From assembly GCF_018991925.1 (NCBI RefSeq), contig NW_024720773.1:3155758-3219757 (forward strand): a stretch of 64,000 nt of DNA. The letters are read 5' to 3'. Shown piece after piece: positions 59,601-64,000 of the stretch. The position numbers and the translations under genes were made by a program. The first letter of the stretch is position 1. Every line of letters begins with the position of its first letter. The stretch is from Homarus americanus (taxonomy: Eukaryota > Arthropoda > Malacostraca > Decapoda > Nephropidae). The notes beneath the pieces were generated by a model, which ran no database searches, was not told where the DNA came from, and worked only from the letters and a program-made list of their open reading frames with translations.

Positions 59601-61146
59601 CAAGACAGTGCAGGTACAGACAGTGCAGGCTGGCGGTGCAGGCACAAAGACAGTGCAGGTACAGGCAGTGCAGGGGCATGGCGCAGGTACAGGCAGTGCA
59701 GGCACAGACAGTGCAGGTACTGGCAGTGACAGATACAGACAGGCACAGACAGTGCAGGTACAGGCAGTGCAGGTACAGACAGCACAGGTACAGACAGTGC
59801 TGGTACAGACAGCAGGCACAGACAGCACAGGTACAGGCAGTGCAGGTACAGGCAGTGCAGGTAAATAGCAGTGCAGGTACAGACAGGTGCACAGGTGGGT
59901 GGTGCAGGCAGTGCAGGGGTACAGGTGCAGGTACAGACAGTACAGGTACAGACAGTGCTGGTACAGACAGTGCAGGTACAGACAGTGCTGGTACAGACAG
60001 TGCACAGACAGGCAGTGCAGGTACAGGCAGTGCAGGTACAGGCAGTGCAGGTACAGACAGTGGTACAGGCAGTGCAGGGTACAGACAGTGCAGGTACAGG
60101 CAGGTACAGATATGCAGGTACAGACAGTGCTGGTACAGACAGTGCAGGTACAGAGAGTGCAGGTACAGGCAGTGCAGGTACAGGCAGTGCAGGCAGTGGG
60201 CAGTGCAGGTACAGTGCAGGTACAGGCAGTGCAGGTACAGACAGTGCACAGGTACAGGCAGTGCAGGCAGGTACAGGCAGTGCAGGTACAGACAGTGCAG
60301 GTACAGACACACAGTACAGACAGTGCAGGCAGTGCAGACAGTGCAAAGCACTGGCAGTACAGGTACAAGACAGTGCAGGTAAGACAGTGCAGGTACAGAC
60401 AGTGCAGGTACAGGCAGTGCAGGTACAGACAGAAGGTATGCAATATGTGCAGGTAACAGACAGTGCAGGTACAGGACAGTGCAGGTACTAGACAGTGCAG
60501 GTACAGAGTGCGCAGGTACAGGCGCAGGCACAGACAGCGGTACAGGCAGGTACAAGACAGTGCAAGGTACAGGCACAGACAGTGCAGCTACTGGCAGTAC
60601 AGGCACGGACAGTACAGGCAGACAGTGCAGGTACGAGGCAGTGTGCAACAGACACAGACAGAGGCACAGGCATGCAGGCGTGCAGGTACAGACAGTGCAG
60701 GTACAGACAGTGCAGGGTACAGGCAGTGCAGGGTACAGAGAGTAGAGTGCACAGGCAGTGGTACAGACAGTGCAGGTACAAGACAGGCAATGTAAGCACA
60801 GACAGTGCAGGTACAGGCGCAGGTACAGGCAGTGCAGGTACAGGCAGTGAGGTACAGACAGCAGGGGTACAGACAGTGCGTTAAGATTGCGCAGGTACAG
60901 CAGGTAAGACAGTGCAGTTACTGGCAGTACAGGCACAGACAGTACAGGTACAGACAGTGCTGGTACAGACAGTACAGGTACAGACAGCGGGTGCGGCAGG
61001 CTGGCAAGCTGGCGGGGCAGGCGCAGGCTGGCGAGTGCACAGGTACAGTGCAGGTACAGGCAGTGCAGGTAGGCAGTGCAGGGGTGGTGACATTACAGGT
61101 ACAGACAGTGCTGGTACGACAGCAGGTACAGACAGTACAGGTACAA
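53627..61146. repeat. 15-bp minisatellite GTACAGACAGTGCAG, 7.5 kb
   Basis: About 500 units of GTACAGRCAGTGCAG with RGGCTGTGCAG and single-unit deletions. Because 15 is a multiple of three and the unit lacks stops in most frames, frames up to 790 codons appear on both strands (for example 60936-58564, minus). They spell only VPALS, LYLHC, CTCTV, VQVQT, YRQCR or AGTDS repeats and are not genes. Transition variants change gradually along the array, with GACAGTACAG common at the left and GGCAGTGCAG at the right. Confidence 0.96.
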
Positions 61147-61159
61147 TATAATTTCTTCC

Positions 61160-61224
61160 ATCAATACGACACTATTATCTCTTCACCATTGATCGGCTCG
61201 TTTGTTACTTGAGCGATCGGTCAC
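61160..61224 (-). pseudogene. CR1-like LINE 3' UTR fragment
   Basis: TCTTCACCATTGATCGGCTC and ACTTGAGCGATCGGTCACG are the reverse of the 3' UTR at 11683-11740 and match 11358-11415. Reading rightwards goes upstream into the coding end of this LINE, which here has become the 42-bp array. Confidence 0.75.
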
Positions 61225-64000
61225 GCCCTTGTTACACACTGCTGGCAAGTACCCGGCGTACTGGCTCTCGTTACACACTGCTGACGAGTACGCCTCTGTT
61301 TGACACTGTTGGCAAGTACGGGCATGTACTGGCTCTGTTAACATACTGTTGGCGTACTGGATTGTACTGACCTGTTATACACCGTTTGTAGTACCGCGCA
61401 TGGCCTCTGTTAACAATTGCCGGGTGCACTGACCTGGGACTGACCTGTTATACAATCGTTGGTAGTACTGCTATGTACTGGCTTTCTGTTACACCGCTGG
61501 GCGTACCGGACTTGTACCGACTCTGTTATACACCGTTTGTAGTACTGGGCGTACTGGCTCTCTGTTACACATTGCCGGCAAGTACTGACTTGTACCGACT
61601 CTGTTATACACTGTTTGTAGTACTGGGCATGACTGGCTCGTTACACACTGTTGGCAAGTACTGGACTTGGACTGACTCTGTTATACACTGCTGGTAGTAT
61701 GGACATGTACTGGCTCTGTTACACACTGTTGGCTTGTACCGGGCGTACTGCCTTCATTACAGACTGTTGGCAGTACTGGACATGTACTGCCTCTGTTAGT
61801 CATTAATTGCTGGCAAGTACTGACATGAACTGACTGTTATAACTGTTGGTAGTACTGACATGTACTGACTCTCTGTTACACACTGTTGGTAGTACTCGGC
61901 ATTTACTGGCTTTCTGTACATCACCGTGGGCGCTGGCTGGTGACATGACTGTTATTGCACTGTTGGCAGTACTGGGATGTACTGACCTCCAGCCACTGTT
62001 GGGCAGCACCGGGCATGTACTGCCTCTCTGTTACACACTGTTGGCAAGTACTGGGCATGTACTGCCTCTCTGTTGTTACACACTGTTGGCAAGTACTGGG
62101 CATGTAGCTCTGTTACTCCTGTTTGTAATTACTGGGCATGTACTGGCTCTCTGTTACACACTGTTGGCAAATACTGGACATGTGCTGACTCTGTTATACA
62201 CTGTTTGTAGTACTGGGCATGTACTGGCTCTCTGTTACACACTGTTGGAGTGCTGGACTTGGACTGACTGTTACACACTGTTGGCGTACTGGACATGTAC
62301 TGGCTCTGTTACACACTGTTGGCAAGTACTGAGTCTGTGTTGCTTGCTTGGCAAGTACTGGACATATGCTGCCTCTGTTAGTTACCCACTGTTGGCAAGT
62401 ACTGGGCATGTACTGGCTCTCTGTTACATACTGTTGGCATGTACTGGACATGCTGCTGTTGTACACTGTTGGCAGTACTGGACTGTACTGACTCTCTGTT
62501 ACACACTGTTGTAGGTACTTGCATGTCTGCCTCTCTGTACACTGTTGGCAAGTACTGGACATGTACTGCCTCTTTTATTTACCTGTTGCAGAAGTACTGG
62601 GCATGCTGCCTCTCTGTTACACACTGTTGGCAAGTACTGGACATGTACTGCCTCTCTCCTTCACCCACTTTTGGCAAGTACTGGCGTATGCTGCCTCTCT
62701 CTATCACACTTTTGGCAAGTACTGGGCATGTACTGCCTCTCTGTTACACACTCTGTAGCCGCAAGTGCTAGTCTGTGTTGTACACTGTTGGCAAGTACTG
62801 GACATATGCTGCCTCTTTGTTACCACTTTTTGCAGAGTACAGGCATGTACTGCCTCTCTGTTACACACTGTTGGCAAGTACTGGACATGTACTGCCTCTC
62901 TGTACACACTGTTGGCAAGTACTGGACATGTACTGGCTCTCTGTTACACACTGTTGGCAAGTACTGGGCATGCTGCCTCTCTGTTACACACTGTTGGCAA
63001 GTACTGGACATGTACTGCCTCTCTTTATTTACACTGTTGGCAAGTACTGGGCATGTGCTGCCTCTCTGTACACACTGTTGTAGAGTACTGGACATGTACT
63101 GCCTCTCTGTTACACACTGTTGGCAAGTACTGGGCATGTACTGCCTCTCTGTTACACACACTGTTGGCAGTGTACTGGGCATGTACTGGCTCCACACACT
63201 GCTGACAAGTACTGGACATGTACTGCCCTCTTGTACACTGTTTGGCAGAGTACTGGGCTGTATGGCTCTGTGTACCTGTTGGCAATTACTGACGCTTCTC
63301 TCTGTACACACTGTTGGCAAGTACTGGACATGCCTCTGTTACACCTGTTGGGAGCACTGGCATGCTGGCTCTGTCATACCCAGCATACTGTTGCATGCTG
63401 GGCATGTACTGCCTCTCTGTTACACATTGGCAAGTACTGGACAGTAATGCCTCTCTGTTACACCTGTTGGCAAGTACTGGACATGTACTGCCTCTCTGTT
63501 ACCACTTCTTGGAAATGCAGGCATGTACTGCCTCTCTGTTACACACTGTTGGCAAGTACTGGGCATGCCTCTCTATTTACACTGTTGGCAAGTACTGGGC
63601 ATGTACTGGCTCTGTATACACTGCTGACAAGATACTGGGCATGTGCTGCCTCTCTGTTCACACTGTTGGCGTGCTGGGCATGTCTGCCTCTCTGTTACAC
63701 TGTTGGCAAGTACTGGACATGCTGCCTCTCTGTTCACTGTTGGCAAGTACTGGGCATGTACTGGCTCTATTTACACACTGCTGACAAGTACTGGACATGT
63801 ACTGCCTCTCTGTTACCTGTGTGGTAAGTGCTTGGCATTTTCTGGCTTTCTGTTACACACTGTTGCTGAAGTACGGACATGTACTGACTGTTATACACTG
63901 TTGGTAGTGCTGGACATGTACTGACTCTCTGTTACACACTGTTGGCAAGTTACTGGGCATGTGCTCTCTCTGTTACACACATTCTTGGCAAGTACTGGGC
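61225..64000. repeat. ~42-bp minisatellite made from LINE C-terminal coding DNA
   Basis: Units contain TGTTACACACTGTTGGCAAG then TACTGGGCATGTACTGCCTC, at ~42-bp spacing, over 2.8 kb to the window edge. On the minus strand this reads EAVHAQYLPTVCNR again and again, matching EPVHAQYLPTVR of the CR1-like LINE at 11560-11600. The array is noisy, and many units lack AAGT or ATGT. It begins right beside the LINE's own 3' UTR. Frames within it are not genes. Confidence 0.9.

Noticed and set aside
58564..60936. 790-codon open frame on the minus strand, rich in VPALS and LYLHC repeats (silk- or collagen-like look)
   Set aside because: It lies wholly in the 15-bp minisatellite. Equally long frames exist on the other strand and in other phases, and no promoter, splice site or non-repeat domain is visible.

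Overview
This window reads as a repeat-rich intergenic stretch of an animal genome, most likely an arthropod and probably a decapod crustacean. That placement is an inference from the mix seen: RTE-, CR1/L2- and I/jockey-like LINEs, a Penelope-like hammerhead motif, an env-bearing LTR element, tRNA-like SINE units, and long (AAT)n, (TA)n and minisatellite arrays. No marker gene fixes the species. I found no intact host protein gene, no rRNA and no canonical tRNA gene. Every recognisable coding block belongs to a decayed transposable element. The very long open frames in the arrays are by-products of repeat units that lack stop codons.

Layout. 1-603: LINE RT/RNase H remnant on the minus strand. 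604-3967: two minisatellites around a 100-N gap. 3968-5040: SINE/LINE tails and an (AAT)n tract. 5040-10200: a decayed RTE-type LINE on the minus strand, carrying a probable solo LTR and a 1.17 kb DNA transposon. 10380-12790: CR1/L2-like fragments and a 22-bp minisatellite made of LINE coding DNA. 12250-23160 ('unit A') and 23328-35870 ('unit B') are two diverged copies of the same block: LINE RT, AT-rich DNA, a GTACAT repeat, LINE endonuclease, a LINE 3' end, ORF1 with zinc knuckles, an RNase H 3' end and a huge CCACC array. A 100-N gap lies exactly between them. 35885-41014: a LINE split by an LTR/env insertion (37405-40170) with a 4-bp target duplication. 41468-43260: minisatellite, (AAT)n and L2/CR1-like ends. 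43262-47720: a second RTE LINE with a 1.9 kb insert. 47745-51045: microsatellites, a 16-bp minisatellite, a hammerhead/palindrome structure and an RNase H LINE. 51608-53141: SINE-like units, one inverted and about 3.5 in tandem, running into (TA)n and a gap. 53627-61146: a 15-bp minisatellite. 61160-64000: a ~42-bp minisatellite.

The main theme is that LINE coding DNA has repeatedly become tandem repeat. The terminal ~42-bp array spells, on its minus strand, the C-terminal coding motif of the CR1-like LINE found intact at 11.4-12.8 kb. The 22-bp array at 11.1 kb spells an RT segment of the same family, and the 16-bp array runs straight into RNase H coding. Other notable signals are the env-only LTR element, the hammerhead-bearing palindrome and a strand-biased T-to-C patch distinguishing unit B from unit A. 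Some of the A/B duplication and the noise inside arrays may be assembly or consensus artefact.
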